A DNA stretch of 64,000 bases from Capillidium heterosporum (Eukaryota > Entomophthoromycota > Entomophthoromycetes > Entomophthorales > Capillidiaceae): assembly GCA_016630905.1 (NCBI GenBank), contig WBMQ01000011.1, positions 124,001-188,000 of the forward strand, read 5' to 3'. Made by a program: the position numbers and the translations under genes. Below, one piece after another: positions 36,861-48,067 of this stretch. The notes under the pieces were generated by a model that saw only the letters and a program-made list of their open reading frames with translations, searched no databases and had not been told where the DNA came from. The first letter of the stretch is position 1; each line of letters opens with the position of its first letter.

Positions 36861-37991
36861 TTCCTTCAGTACTATCTATACATTTGAAGTGGTAATAAAC
36901 GATAACCTTTTTGAATGTCATTTAAAATAACCTCACTTTTATCATAGTGATTTTATATTGATAAAGCTCTATTAGTTTGATTTATAAGAGTAAAGATAAA
37001 GTCTGAAAATGAAAGTAGTTTTATTTTAAAAGATAGTCTTAATTCCAAACTATATGTATCGTAAAGCACTAAAAAACTAACTATGATACAGTTGACATGA
37101 AATATGTTATTTAAATCTTTTTGGATATTTTTTTAGGTTTAGTTCAAGTATACTATACTATAAAATTGTAGCAGCGAAAAGCATCATTATTTAGGAAACT
37201 TTGCCATCAATTCGAATATTACCTACAACTTTAATATGCTGCTATAGATCCATAGACCTAGGTTCTTTTTATATGTACTATAATGCCTACCAGCTAGCTA
37301 AAAGTTTTTATAAAATAATTCTAATAAAAGTAATAGCGCGGTGAAATATCTTTGACAGCTATTTAAGATGAAGCTACAATAGATAGGTGGATTAAGGAAA
37401 TTAAACTTGATCCAAAATTGATCAATTTCAATACCAACTTTTAATTTCAAAGACCTTGAAATCAACTTAGCTTTTTAGGTAGTCTTGCCGTCTGGTAAGA
37501 TACTAATTTGTATTGCTTCACATATCATTTCAAAACTAAGTAGATAGGAGGCTTCAAGCCACCTTAATGATCCATTTTTCGTAGGTGATCTAAACCACAG
37601 AACCCAGCTAATCAGAATAGGTGGATGCAAAACAATTTGAATGTTCAAAGATTTCAATGTCGACTTTCAAGCACAAACATCACTCCTTATAAAATTTAAA
37701 ATTGATATATATACAATATTTAGTCATATAATCAATACTTATCAAAAATTCATGGGTTCGAAATGTGTCAAATAATTCACATCTCTTAAATTAGTAGTAA
37801 AATAGGCCCAAGCCTGCTTAACTTTGGAATCAATTGAAATGTAAGCTTGCACCTTAGATTGTAAGCTTCTAGCAAATAGCACCGACACTGCCGCTGTTAA
37901 CAAACAGCCTTTCTAGACATTTCAGCTTCAAATTTACCGTCTTTAAAGTGTCTCTACTTTCGTGAACACAGCTAAAACTGGGCATCAAAAT
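36861..37991. other. intergenic, AKR units 10 and 11
   Basis: AATAAAC signal near 36895, then AT-rich spacer with no gene seen. Confidence 0.5.
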
Positions 37992-38008
37992 CGGAGCCAA
38001 TACTTCCG
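37992..38008. promoter_or_regulatory. CGG-N11-CCG box upstream of AKR unit 11
   Basis: CGGAGCCAATACTTCCG, 197 bp before the ATG. TATA box TATAAATAG at 38148-38156. Confidence 0.7.
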
Positions 38009-38204
38009 GAAATAAATTGCCAAAACATTTTGCCTCCAATCAAATATTTGAACTAATATATCGTTTAACGTTCTGTAAGAATTCAATTTAATACCGCTTT
38101 GAATCTATGTCGGAATTAGCATACATATAGCACTACAAAAGAAAATGTATAAATAGTGGACCACTTTCGACTCAACCTAACTACAAACTTTGAATTTAAA
38201 CATT

Positions 38205-39243
38205 ATGACCAAACTGCCATTGAGAAGACTTGGAAAGAATGGCCCTTTAGTATCCACTATTGGATTAGGATGCATGGGTATGAGCTTCGGTTACGGTGAG
38301 AAGAACGACGAGGAAAGTTTAAAAGTCCTCAACCGAGCTATTGATCTAGGTTGTACGTTCTGGGATACTTCGGTACGTCCATTTTATAATTTGCCGAATT
38401 TAACTTCAATTTTAGGACGCATACGACGCCGGTAATAACGAGAAGCTTATTGCTCAGGTCTTGAAGGAGCGTAGATCGGAAGTGTTTGTCGGGACAAAGT
38501 TTGGTGCCTTTTTCGACGCTAAAACGCAAGCTCTGAAAATCCGTGGAGACCGCCAGTATGTGCTGGAATGTTGTCAAGCCAGCTTAGATCGTCTAGGGAT
38601 TGACTTTATTGACTTGTACTACCAACACTGCGTTGGTAAGGATACGCCTATCGAAGAAACTGTTAGTGCAATGGCTGAGTTAGTTGAGCAAGGTAAAGTC
38701 AAGTACCTAGGACTTTGCAACTGTAGTGCTGAAACCTTACGTCGAGCTTACAAGGTTCATCCCATCGCAGCGGTACAGATCGAGTTTAGTCCTTGGGAAA
38801 CCTCCATCGAACACGACGGACTATTAAATGCCTGTAGGGAGTTGGGAGTTGCCATCGTCGCATACTCGCCATTAGGCAAGGGGTTTTTGACTGGAAAATT
38901 GGATGTCAAAAAAATAGGTGATGCCGATCTACGCAAGACCTGGTTCCCCAAGATGATTGGTGACAATGCCGACCACAACATGCAGTTGGTCCACAAGTTT
39001 GGGGATATCGCTATGAAGAAGGGAGTAAAAGCTTCACAGATCTGTCTAGGCTGGGTCTTGGCCCAAGGGGAGGATTTCATTCCCATCCCTGGGACAAAGC
39101 GCTTAAAATACTTGGAAGAGAACATCGATGCTGTCAACTACATCTTACCTCAAGAGGAGGAAAAGGAAATTCGTGATATCGTCCAGCAGATTGGTATCAA
39201 AGGTGAAGCACTTGACAAGGAAATTGTACCTATTGAGTCTTAG
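38205..39243 (+). CDS. aldo-keto reductase unit 11 (YakC-like), intact, last of the array
   Basis: Exons 38205-38372 and 38416-39243 (43-nt intron) encode 331 residues. It starts MTKLPLRRLGKNGP, where other units read MSKLPLR; an in-frame ATG five codons earlier (38190) is less likely because paralogues lack it. The tetrad is complete (exon-1 Asp, Tyr of DAYDAGNNE, Lys of VGTKFG, His of YYQHCVG). It is the only intact AKR of the right half, so right-half activity rests on this gene. An AATAAAC signal follows at about 39280. Confidence 0.95.
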
Positions 39244-39725
39244 TCTCTCTTTCTGTACCATTTATCACTTAAACTATCAATAAACTGCTAAACTTTATAA
39301 TATTTATTTTTAAATTGACTTTATATAGCAATATAATCGAACTTTGAAGTTTATTAGGACTATACCTACATGTTTATTGGTTGACATTCAATTATATTTT
39401 GACTAAAGTTGAAAGATCCTCTCTTACATATATCTGATAAACTTTTAGCTCACCAAATAACATATAGTGTTACTGATACACCATCTATTCAACAAGATAC
39501 ATCAATCACAATCGAGCAACTGCTTTTTATTATACTCTGCTCCTGAGTAAGCTTTGCAAATATAGGACAAATACAGCGAATCAATTTCATTGTAATTGAC
39601 TATTATTTGTTGGTTTAGCTTAGCCCGCAGTTCAAGGCTTTACACATCTAAAGCGAGCAGTCTAAGCTATCTAACCTTCATACCTCTTTGCCAAGTCCAC
39701 AGATTAGAATTTAAAGAACATAGCC
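39244..39725. other. intergenic, end of the AKR array
   Basis: No gene seen. It marks the right border of the array and holds the promoter of the Rqt4-like gene. Confidence 0.5.
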
Positions 39726-40716
39726 ATGAGTTTAGCCCAAGATAGAGCGATAGTAGAACGATTGCAGGTCGAGTTGAACATAAGCGACAAAGAGGTCGAA
39801 GAGATGCTAAAGTACTGGGATAGCTTAGACACATTAGAATTATCCAACATCTTGACCTCTTTACTAACAGACCAACCATTTATCGAATACATCTTAACTT
39901 TCAAAGCCAAACTTACTAAGGATGTCGCTACCAACACCAAGAAGAAGGATAAGAAATTTAAAGTTCGAAAAGATAGGAAAGAATGTGAATGCTATGGTAA
40001 AGCTTACTTATATATATGTCCTAATTCTTAATTAGGAACTCAGCATGAAGTTTACACAAACTGCTTGAGCTGCGGGCGTATATACTGCAAGCAAGAGGGG
40101 CAGGGTCCCTGTTTCAAATGCACCATGTTCGTAACTACTGAACCCAATTACCACCTTACGTTCGATACCAATGCAGCCAATTTTAGTAACAGCGAAGCTT
40201 TGCAACAGAATGAAAAGGCCGAGCTACACCTCCAAAAGCTGCTACAATTTGATAGGGAAGCTACTAAACGTACAACAGTCATAGGTAATATACCTTTATA
40301 TCAAAAGCATTTTATTTATCCATTCATTTAGACGAAGCCGGTAGCTTCAGTTTATCTCAACTGAAAGCCAAAAGCCAGCAGGCTAACCAATCCAAAGGTT
40401 ACACTATTAACATCGATATCAACAGCAAGAGTATAAGCCAAGTCGAAGCTCCAATTGTCGAAGAAGTAGATAAGGACGAAGAAATCGATACCATTGAAGA
40501 TAAAGACCAAGAGATCGAACGGAAACCCATCCAGATCAAACCGACCAATTTACCTCGTCCAAAGTACATCCCCGACACCAATTCTTGGGTAAACATCAGC
40601 AGCTCAATTGATCAAGTCGAAAGTTTAAAGTAGGCTAGATTCTTATCATATCACTTTTATACAAACTAACTCTAATTATTAGGATGGAATTGCGAGTAAA
40701 TGACGAATTCAAATAA
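39726..40716 (+). CDS. RQT4: Rqt4/ASC-1 (TRIP4)-type zinc-finger protein
   Basis: Four exons, 39726-39996, 40036-40284, 40332-40629 and 40683-40716, encode 283 residues. The centre (about residues 88-120) is the TRIP4 C2HC5 zinc domain: CEC-x-G-TQHEVYTNCLSCGRIYC followed by QGPCFKC. In yeast and humans such proteins belong to the complex that splits collided ribosomes (RQC-trigger / ASC-1 complex) in the cytosol. The N-terminal 90 residues form a helical region, and the C-terminal part is acidic with a basic, Pro-containing end. The fourth exon is small (MELRVNDEFK then stop). It is inferred from a good intron (GTAGGC donor, CTAAC branch, TTAG acceptor); if that intron is retained the protein ends at 40633 after SLK. 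It converges with MDM12, the two stops being 22 bp apart. Confidence 0.85.
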
Positions 40717-40738
40717 AATATAAATCATAACTAAACCT

Positions 40739-41566
40739 CTACCGTTTAATAGACATGAAGTTGGGGAATACCAATTGGTTGGTCACCAATTTGTTCAACG
40801 TATTTGCTAAAAAAGTTTCCACTTGGTCGACATTCTTTAAGATATGCTTGGAACTTTCTCCAATTTCCGATTCCATTTTCAAGTTGGAAAATATATCCCT
40901 ATGTTCAAAATTTTCATTAGCTAAATCAAAAAACAAAGAATTCAAAATAAATTACCTATCCTCTGAATTAATAGAAACTTTGACTGAATGCTTCAATATC
41001 ACCAAATAACAAACCTTGCTAAAATCAAACTTCGTAACCTTTACCTTTATCGGTAAACTGATAAACTGATCTAAACCAGAAAAGTTAACCTGCAGACTAG
41101 TATTGAGCACAACAGTTAAATTGCTATCCTCCCACTTGACATTTAAATTCAATTGAATATCCTCATCTTCTTTGTTGTTACTATCTAATTCAGGCTCGCT
41201 AGGTGGGTATGACGTATAGGAAAAGTTATTAAACTCGGTCCTATTCATAGATTCCTCGTCACTATCGATATCAAGGAAAATCTCCCAGTCTTTGGTTTTC
41301 CCGTCCAAGTTTCCATTTCCTCCTCCTATTTGATTATGTTGAGGGTGTTGTTGGGCTTGGTGAATTTGATAAAACAAGTCGTAGGGCGTTAAAACTTCGA
41401 GCAAGGTTATCTCAGGACTTTTGGTTCCAAAGTCGATGCTTTCTAAGGTTATGGGGCCTAGATAACTGGGTCGGTTGATGGTACTTAAGCGCTTCTCTAT
41501 CAATGAAGTAAAGTAAGCCTTTATCTTGGGCAGAGAGAAATTTTCATAGTAGGTGTGGAAGGACAT
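40739..41566 (-). CDS. MDM12: Mdm12, ER-mitochondria encounter structure subunit
   Basis: Exons 40956-41566 and 40739-40898 encode 256 residues. Mdm12 is the soluble SMP-domain lipid-transfer subunit that links Mmm1 in the ER to Mdm34 on mitochondria. The SMP domain covers nearly the whole protein: it opens with a helix and YLGPITLESIDFGTKSPEITLLEV, has an acidic, Asn-rich insertion (about residues 70-135), resumes at LNLNVKWEDSNLTVVLNTSLQVNF, and ends with MESEIGESSKHILKNVDQVETFL and VFPNFMSI, the usual Mdm12 close. The first 57-nt intron choice (acceptor CATAG, branch GCTAAT) is needed: the nearer TTTAG at 40921 would give a stop. Divergent from the UBA gene 382 bp away. Confidence 0.85.
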
Positions 41567-41948
41567 GGTTTTTTACAGTTTCTAAGGAAATAGAGCTGAG
41601 GAATCAACTTTTGGGTGGTGGTTAAAGAGCTGGGTGAACTTTAAAATTACGTAGGGCTGTAAGCAAAAATGCCAAACCCAACTTGGAAGTATACCTATAA
41701 ACTAATACTAAATGAACTATAAATTGAAATGGTGTATTAGCAGCATACATAGGCACACTTGTACATAGTTAAACTGTAGGCTCCAATATACAGCTAGGAA
41801 GGCTATAGCACTATACTAAATATACATTATTATCTAAACCTCGACTATCCATTCGTCCTTATCAAATAAATTACGTAATTTATAAGGCTGAAAATGTGAA
41901 GTTGGACATCATTTCAATTTCCTAATAACCACCCCTCTCCCAAAAACC

Positions 41949-42842
41949 ATGACTACCCAACTCTACCTGAATTGGCTCTCGACGACAAAGGCCAAATGTT
42001 ATGTTAATTACGAACTACCAGCCAAAGTAGAGTTACCAATCCAGTACCAGCGAGATTTGGAAGGCAGGCTTAAAGAGGTAATTACTTTATATCCTATCCC
42101 ATACGCATATTAACACTTCATTTATAGCTGCAAGTCGACTACAGCTTAGAGCACTCCATCCACAAGTACGAAAACTTTGACACGCAAGAAAAGGTTGAAA
42201 CCACCAACCAATTTGCCAACGCGGTACAAAATACAGTCAAGACAGCTGGGCCTAACAACAAAGACAAGGTAATGTCTTTAAATCATTCAAATTTACTCAA
42301 AAATTTAGGCCATAAGCAATCTAATAACCGAATTCGACCAACTCCAAGTCAACGAAAATTCATCCTTAAACTACGGCTTGGATGGCTTATTCCAAAACAC
42401 TAACAACCACAACACCAATCTCCACAACGGTCTATCCGGTACAACTCTTTTAAATGACTACCCTACCTACTCTACCAACAACTTATCCACCTCACCATAT
42501 TCCAGCAACAACTTATCGACAAGCCCCTTTGCCAATCCAAGTCTACTTTACCACTCCAATGCCAATGCCAACAACAGCTCCAATAACCGCAACAATCTCC
42601 ATTTAAATATCAATGATACCAAGCTATCAAAACCAAGCTTCAGACCCCCTTCTCCTCTACCGCCTTTGCCCAACAAGAAACCTGAAGACTTGGAGCTGAG
42701 TAACAGCAACAAATTGCTATTTAGAGAACAGTTGGACACTCTAATTTCGATGGGATTCAATAGAGATCTAGCGTTAGCTACCTTGAATACTTTTAATGGC
42801 GACTTGGATCTGTCTGTCGAGAAGCTGTTGATGGAATTGTGA
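41949..42842 (+). CDS. UBA-domain protein
   Basis: Exons 41949-42077, 42128-42268 and 42309-42842 (introns of 50 and 40 nt) encode 267 residues, and all splice junctions keep the frame. The C-terminal 40 residues form a clear ubiquitin-associated domain: FREQLDTLISMGFNRDLALA and then a helix ending LSVEKLL, with the Met-Gly-Phe loop that contacts ubiquitin. The middle (about 100-200) is very rich in Asn and Ser with tandem TNNLSTSPYSSNNLSTSP-like repeats and a Pro-rich stretch (FRPPSPLPPLPNKKP) that could bind an SH3 domain. The N-terminal 90 residues start TTQLYLNWLSTTKAKCYVNY and I could not assign them to a family. A ubiquitin-adaptor role in trafficking or degradation is inferred. Confidence 0.8.
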
Positions 42843-43611
42843 GTTGATATGGTTTATTAAACATCATTTTGGTTTAAGTTTTATTTTATATTCAGCACTC
42901 TCTTCACTTAAATTTCGGTTACTAGGGTTAAACTTAGCTTGATTGGAATTCAAAAAATATCAAGTTAATGAACAGATCAAGTGTTAGGCAGTATCAGTAA
43001 TAACATGGAAATCAGGTAAAAATTATCAGCTTTCTACATCAGGTAAGATCGATAGAGCTTTTGCTTAATGGCAAGTATGAAGCCTTCAAAAGTGAACCAT
43101 CCCTAGATTTTATTACTCAATATTCGAAACAATCAAAAAGTAGTATAGTTTGAGTTAAACTAGCAGATATGAGATCCAAATTAAATACTAGTGGCAAAAA
43201 AACTACAACTATGTCAAACAATAGAGCTTAAAACTGAACGAACTGCAACTAATTTTTGTGGCCTGAATCCATCAATTGCTTTTACCAAATATAATGATGA
43301 AAGGATATTGATTTACTAATTTGACGTAGCTTTGACAGTGATGAATAACCAGCTTTTCCAGAGTAAGGTGTAGTAAGCTGTTAAAAATGTGAAGAGCAGG
43401 CAAGTGAACAAAGCTACAAAATTGATTATACTTTTAACTTCTATTTACCATATTTTAAATCTAAGAACTAAAAATATATGCTAAAATGAAATTGAATACT
43501 ACATCGTAATATATATGTGATATATAGAATATATCAAGGCAGCAATCATGTAATATGATATACTTGTTACCAATAGTCAACCAAAAATAAACATAAGCAT
43601 AGCCAACTTTA
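42843..43611. other. intergenic, UBA protein and deacetylase
   Basis: Convergent 3' flanks; AT-rich, no gene seen. Confidence 0.5.
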
Positions 43612-44784
43612 TTAAATCAACTCGACCTGCTCCCTAGCTTTATTAACAACATAATTCAAATAACTTTGCCCATCCTCTCCAATCTCAACATTTTGATCAA
43701 TCATAGGTTTAGTAAAGGTGTCTATTTGAAAGTTGGGTGCATACAGTGCATAATCCTCAAAGTAAGGGATATCGACAACTTGATCCTCATCACCATCATC
43801 ATCCCAACTCCCCATCGAAAAGTCAACTATAGATTCATCTACCAACACTGAAGTTAACTGGGCATAACACTTTGCAACTTCTGTATTATTATACCCACCC
43901 CCACCCAATACTACAGTCGGTAGATCCCACGCCTTCACTTTCTCCAAAATTAAACTAAAACTTTGCAAGCTCAAATTAAATATCCCAAACTTATCCTTAG
44001 CTAAACCATCGACACCAACCTGTACTACAACGAGATCCGGCCCAAACCTATCCTTCACTTTTTCAACAACCTCCTCAAACAGTCGAACAAAGCTCTTATC
44101 ATTTAAACCTCTTTTCATAGGCAAATTTAAGCAGTAGTTTTTACCTTTTCCTCTTCCAATCTCTTCAATTGTACCACTCATAGGGAAGAACCCATTGTCA
44201 AAATGGTGAATGGACACCGTATAGACTTTGTCAGTGTAGTAAAAAGCGTTTTGAACGCCATCACCATGGTGTAAGTCGAGATCAATATACAACATCTTGG
44301 GGTAAAAATCCAACAAATTGGTAATAATAACGACGGCATCATTGATATAACAGTACCCTGAAGCTCTATCGTACTTGGCATGGTGTCTACCACCTTCCCA
44401 ATTAATAACAACTTTATTCCTCCTCTCTTCATCCCTTACTTTGTCTCCTTCAAAAGTTAGTGCATCGACTATAACTTTGCAACTCCCACACAAATACCTT
44501 AAATAACCCACCAAGTTATCGAACCTATAACTGTCGTAAACAATACCAAAAAGTTCATCCTCTTTTCCACTTTCATCTTCTAAAGCTTGTAAATACTCCA
44601 AACTGTGATAACTTTGGCAGTAACTTGGGTCAGTTGGTAAAGGCTCAAGCACATTTAAATACTCTAAAAGGTGGAAAGCTTCTATTAGGTTATAGATTAA
44701 TTTACTACGGTTGAAGTTGAATGGTAGTTTGGAAGTCTGATGGAGATATTCTTGACTTGTAATTAGGTAGATGGGTCGTTGCAT
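43612..44784 (-). CDS. class I histone deacetylase, HDAC8/Hos1 type
   Basis: A single exon of 390 residues, normal for the type. It is a zinc-dependent lysine deacetylase. Visible motifs in order: SKLPFNFNRSKLIYNLIEAF (the HDAC8-like opening), YHSLEYLQALE, the paired active-site His in GRHHAKYDRASGYCYINDAV, the zinc ligands Asp and His in YIDLDLHHGDGVQNAF, a third zinc Asp in QVGVDGLAKD, and the catalytic Tyr in GGGGY. The loop FDNGFFPMSGTIEEIG has a Met where most class I enzymes have Gly (FPGTG), a possible active-site difference. The acidic C-terminal part (WDDDGDEDQ) is lineage-specific. The gene lies head to head with the SET-MYND gene, 261 bp apart. Confidence 0.93.
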   Translation of the reverse strand: MQRPIYLITSQEYLHQTSKLPFNFNRSKLIYNLIEAFHLLEYLNVLEPLPTDPSYCQSYHSLEYLQALEDESGKEDELFGIVYDSYRFDNLVGYLRYLCGSCKVIVDALTFEGDKVRDEERRNKVVINWEGGRHHAKYDRASGYCYINDAVVIITNLLDFYPKMLYIDLDLHHGDGVQNAFYYTDKVYTVSIHHFDNGFFPMSGTIEEIGRGKGKNYCLNLPMKRGLNDKSFVRLFEEVVEKVKDRFGPDLVVVQVGVDGLAKDKFGIFNLSLQSFSLILEKVKAWDLPTVVLGGGGYNNTEVAKCYAQLTSVLVDESIVDFSMGSWDDDGDEDQVVDIPYFEDYALYAPNFQIDTFTKPMIDQNVEIGEDGQSYLNYVVNKAREQVELI

Positions 44785-45045
44785 TTATAAAAGCTGATTT
44801 TGGCAAAAGCTGACTTTTAACAAAGGCTACTCAAATTTATCGAGCTTTCAATTGCTAACTCTTCCAAAAGCAGTTTATACCAAATTACTTGCACTAAACT
44901 GCCAACCTTCCTAATTAAAATCTACACGATTTCTAATTACAATTCTAGTAATTTAGTACAAATGTAAACGTCCGACGAGCCAATCTCACAAGCTAATTTG
45001 AGATCCAAAATGTAAGTTTTGAAACTGCTTTTGAGTTTAGGTGAA
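44785..45045. promoter_or_regulatory. divergent promoter shared by deacetylase and SET-MYND genes
   Basis: 261 bp between two start codons facing away from each other. The stretch GTAAGT (45012) to TTTAG (45036-45040) upstream of the SET-MYND ATG has the form of a short 5'UTR intron. Two chromatin-type enzymes, a deacetylase and a methyltransferase, may share control here. Confidence 0.4.
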
Positions 45046-46962
45046 ATGGCAAGCAAGAGTTTGAAAGAAGGTGGCGACAACTTTGACTTTCCAGTTGAAA
45101 AGGTAGTTGATGGTATGAACAGTATAAGAGTAAATATATATTTGTTTTACTATTTTAAAAGTTCTAATTAAATTAGTTGAATGAAAGCAATTCAAATTCA
45201 CCAAACCAAGACATTGTCAATCCCAACATCCTTTACCAAGATGAAAACATTTACATAAGTTCCCATACCAACAAAGGTCGCTCGACTTTTGCAAGCCGAA
45301 ATTTGAAGAAGGGTAATTTTATATTCTGCAATTAATTTATATTTTATATTTCATAAGGCACAACCATCTTGGAAGACCCAAACTTAATCAGTGTACTCAA
45401 TAACTCCAATTTAAAAACTCATTGCAATTCCTGTTTCAAGTCTTTACCCTCCAACAACCCAAATATAAAGGTGAATAAATGTAGTCAGTGCAAACTGCTC
45501 TATTACTGCAACAGAAATTGCCAAATATCCGACTGGTCCAAAGGTCACAAGTACGAATGCAAACTCTGGTCAGAAAAACAACACCACCCAATCACCCCGG
45601 TTCGACTTGTTCTCCGTCTTATAAAACTCAATTTATTAGACAAAAAATCCAACCTGGCCTTAATAAACGATTATGACAATACCGACACAAAACTATTAAC
45701 AAACTGGAGTAAACTAGTCCCCCAAATTTTAGCCTACTTTGATAATAGTAACACCAACAAACCCACTATTCAACAAATATTTAAAGCATTACAATGCATC
45801 AAAGTCAACACCATGCAATGTTACGACACCTTTTTGCTATACTTGGCTATTTCCATCTTTGAAAAAGGAAGTATGGTAAACCATAGTTGTAGACCCAACT
45901 GCAACGCCCACTTTTTAAATGGAAATTTAGTCTTAACCTTGAAATACGATTTAAAGAAGGATGAGGAGGTAACTGCTCTTCTATTTCTCATAAATTTTAT
46001 TTACAAGCCCTATCTCTTTATTTAGATAACTGTAAGCTACCTAGACACCTACCAACCTCTAAGTCTGAGGCAGAAGGAACTACAAGACCAGTACAACTTT
46101 ATATGCCAGTGCAGCGCCTGCCTAAATGACGAAAAGGTAAATAATTAACGCACTCATATCTCAACTTGCATACCCAACCCACACCTCTTACCTTTTAAAC
46201 TAGGAAGCCAAGCTCGACCTAATCAAATGCCTGACCTGCCTTCAACCCTTAACTTTGAACTCAGAAACAGATGTCTCTAACCTGACCTGTTTCAACTGTC
46301 AAAGCGACTTATCCAGTAAATTCAAACCGCTACTAGACACTTTAAACAAACTTTGGGAGAATACTTCCAGTGACATCAGTAATGTTCAAGAAAGTTGGCT
46401 AATAGACTGCTTCAAATACCTTGAGAACCTAAAAATCGATTTCAGCCACTACTTTTGGTACCGTTATTTATATTCCAACTGTGAGTACCAATTCTTCCTA
46501 CTGAACAATTCCCTCCACAACTTTTACGCCAATTCAACTTTGAAACCAAACCTAGATACAGCTATCGATTTGTACCGCAGATATGAAGACTCCTGTAGGA
46601 AGTATATCTCCTGGCTCAAATCCAACAATCCAACTCTAGATCTCAACACCGACTTTACAGTTACTATCTACAAATGCCAACTAGTCTCTTCTATGACGAC
46701 TATATTCAATCTGGTTTTCCAGGATACTAGCTCAAATTTCAACACTCCCAACTTTAATAAAAGCACTAGCACCGGCTCTAAAACCTATGACGTTAAAAGT
46801 TGGACGTTGGACCAACTACCTAAACTTATCGCTGAAGCTACCGAAGCGGTCAAGTTCTGTCTTGACGATAAAATTAAAAACAGAACTAGGTTGCATGAGA
46901 TTGTTGAGGAAGCTAATTTGTCCTACAGCTCCTATCTACAGTTTGTCAATAACTATGGTTAG
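45046..46962 (+). CDS. SET-MYND (SMYD-type) protein lysine methyltransferase
   Basis: Five exons, 45046-45102, 45177-45312, 45358-45968, 46026-46136 and 46204-46962, encode 557 residues in one frame. The SET domain is split by a MYND zinc finger, as in SMYD/Set6 proteins: KGRSTFASRNLKKGTTILE (start of SET) at about 52-70, MYND cysteines in HCNSCF...NKCSQCKLLYYCNRNCQISDW then HKYEC at about 85-125, the S-adenosylmethionine-binding NHSCRPNC at about 240, YLDTY with the SET tyrosine at about 273, and the post-SET CQCSAC. A second Cys group follows (KCLTC...TCFNC), then a helical C-terminal region typical of SMYD proteins. The substrate may be histone or non-histone; the sequence does not say. 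Confidence 0.9.
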
Positions 46963-48060
46963 AAGTCAAATTGATAAGCCTTGCTAACATGAGTTACTAA
47001 AAGTATATTGTTGAACTTTGTGATATATTAATAAATATCATCAAGACTTACCTTTGTTTTGAATAAAACACTGTAAATATCTATACTGCTATGCAAAATT
47101 CCTAACCAAATCTCTAAAAACTAAATACTGGGTTGCTAAAGTATAATGAACAGTTGTTTACTTTGTAATCAATACATAGTTTAGTTGTAAGTCTTAAGGT
47201 AGCAAATAGAGATGGATTTTTATATCGATTTGCTGAATTTTAATAAGTCGGCAAATATGAAATGCAGTACCACATCTAGTAGGCTGAATGCTTAAAGATA
47301 TTTTCTTCAGTGTAGTAGTTGAAAATATTGTTTTTACATAGCTGATTTTCCAAAACTATGTTCAAATATTTTGAAATGGTTCAAAGTATTCTCTAAAACC
47401 AAGGTAAGTAATGATTTCCATTAAAAGCCCATAGGATAGTTGGTCTAATAGTTTTAAACTTCTCTACTTTGATACCTGTATCTCTATTAAAATAATTCAA
47501 TTTGATATTTAGATAAATTGGTTTTTGGAGTTGGTATTTAAAGGTGCATTTTGAGTTTCAATTGTAGAAATGATTTCTTTGTTTTATGTATAGATTAAAT
47601 TATAAAGCCAAAAGGATTGGAAAGCTTGTCGAGATATCCAACTAAAATCATGAGATTGCTTTGATCAGAATTCGTTCAAATAGGACTCCAAAATCACAAT
47701 ATTTGTCTAAAATTTCAAGGAATATCTTCAAATTTAATGATAGAAGCCTTCTCAATATTCCTAAATACCAGAGTATAGCTTATAAACCCATCTAATAGTT
47801 AGTATGTTCATATCAACCTTTTTAGATGCCATTTAAGTTTATGAATTGGATTTTAAGATATTGCAAGGTATGCGATAGAATAGTACTGAAGTTGAGATAA
47901 AGAATAAAGAGAACTTAAATGATTCCATTAATGAATTAGCAGACAGCTTAGAGACCATAAAAGCAACCATAAATTAATTTAACATTGAAGTTTATCTTTT
48001 TAAGCTTATAACTAGGTTGAAGAAGCCAATGGTAACAAAAACCAATATTATTATATCTAC
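46963..48060. other. intergenic
   Basis: AT-rich, with no gene seen; an AATAAATA-like 3' signal of the SET-MYND gene is near 47028. Confidence 0.5.
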
Positions 48061-48067
48061 ATAAAAA

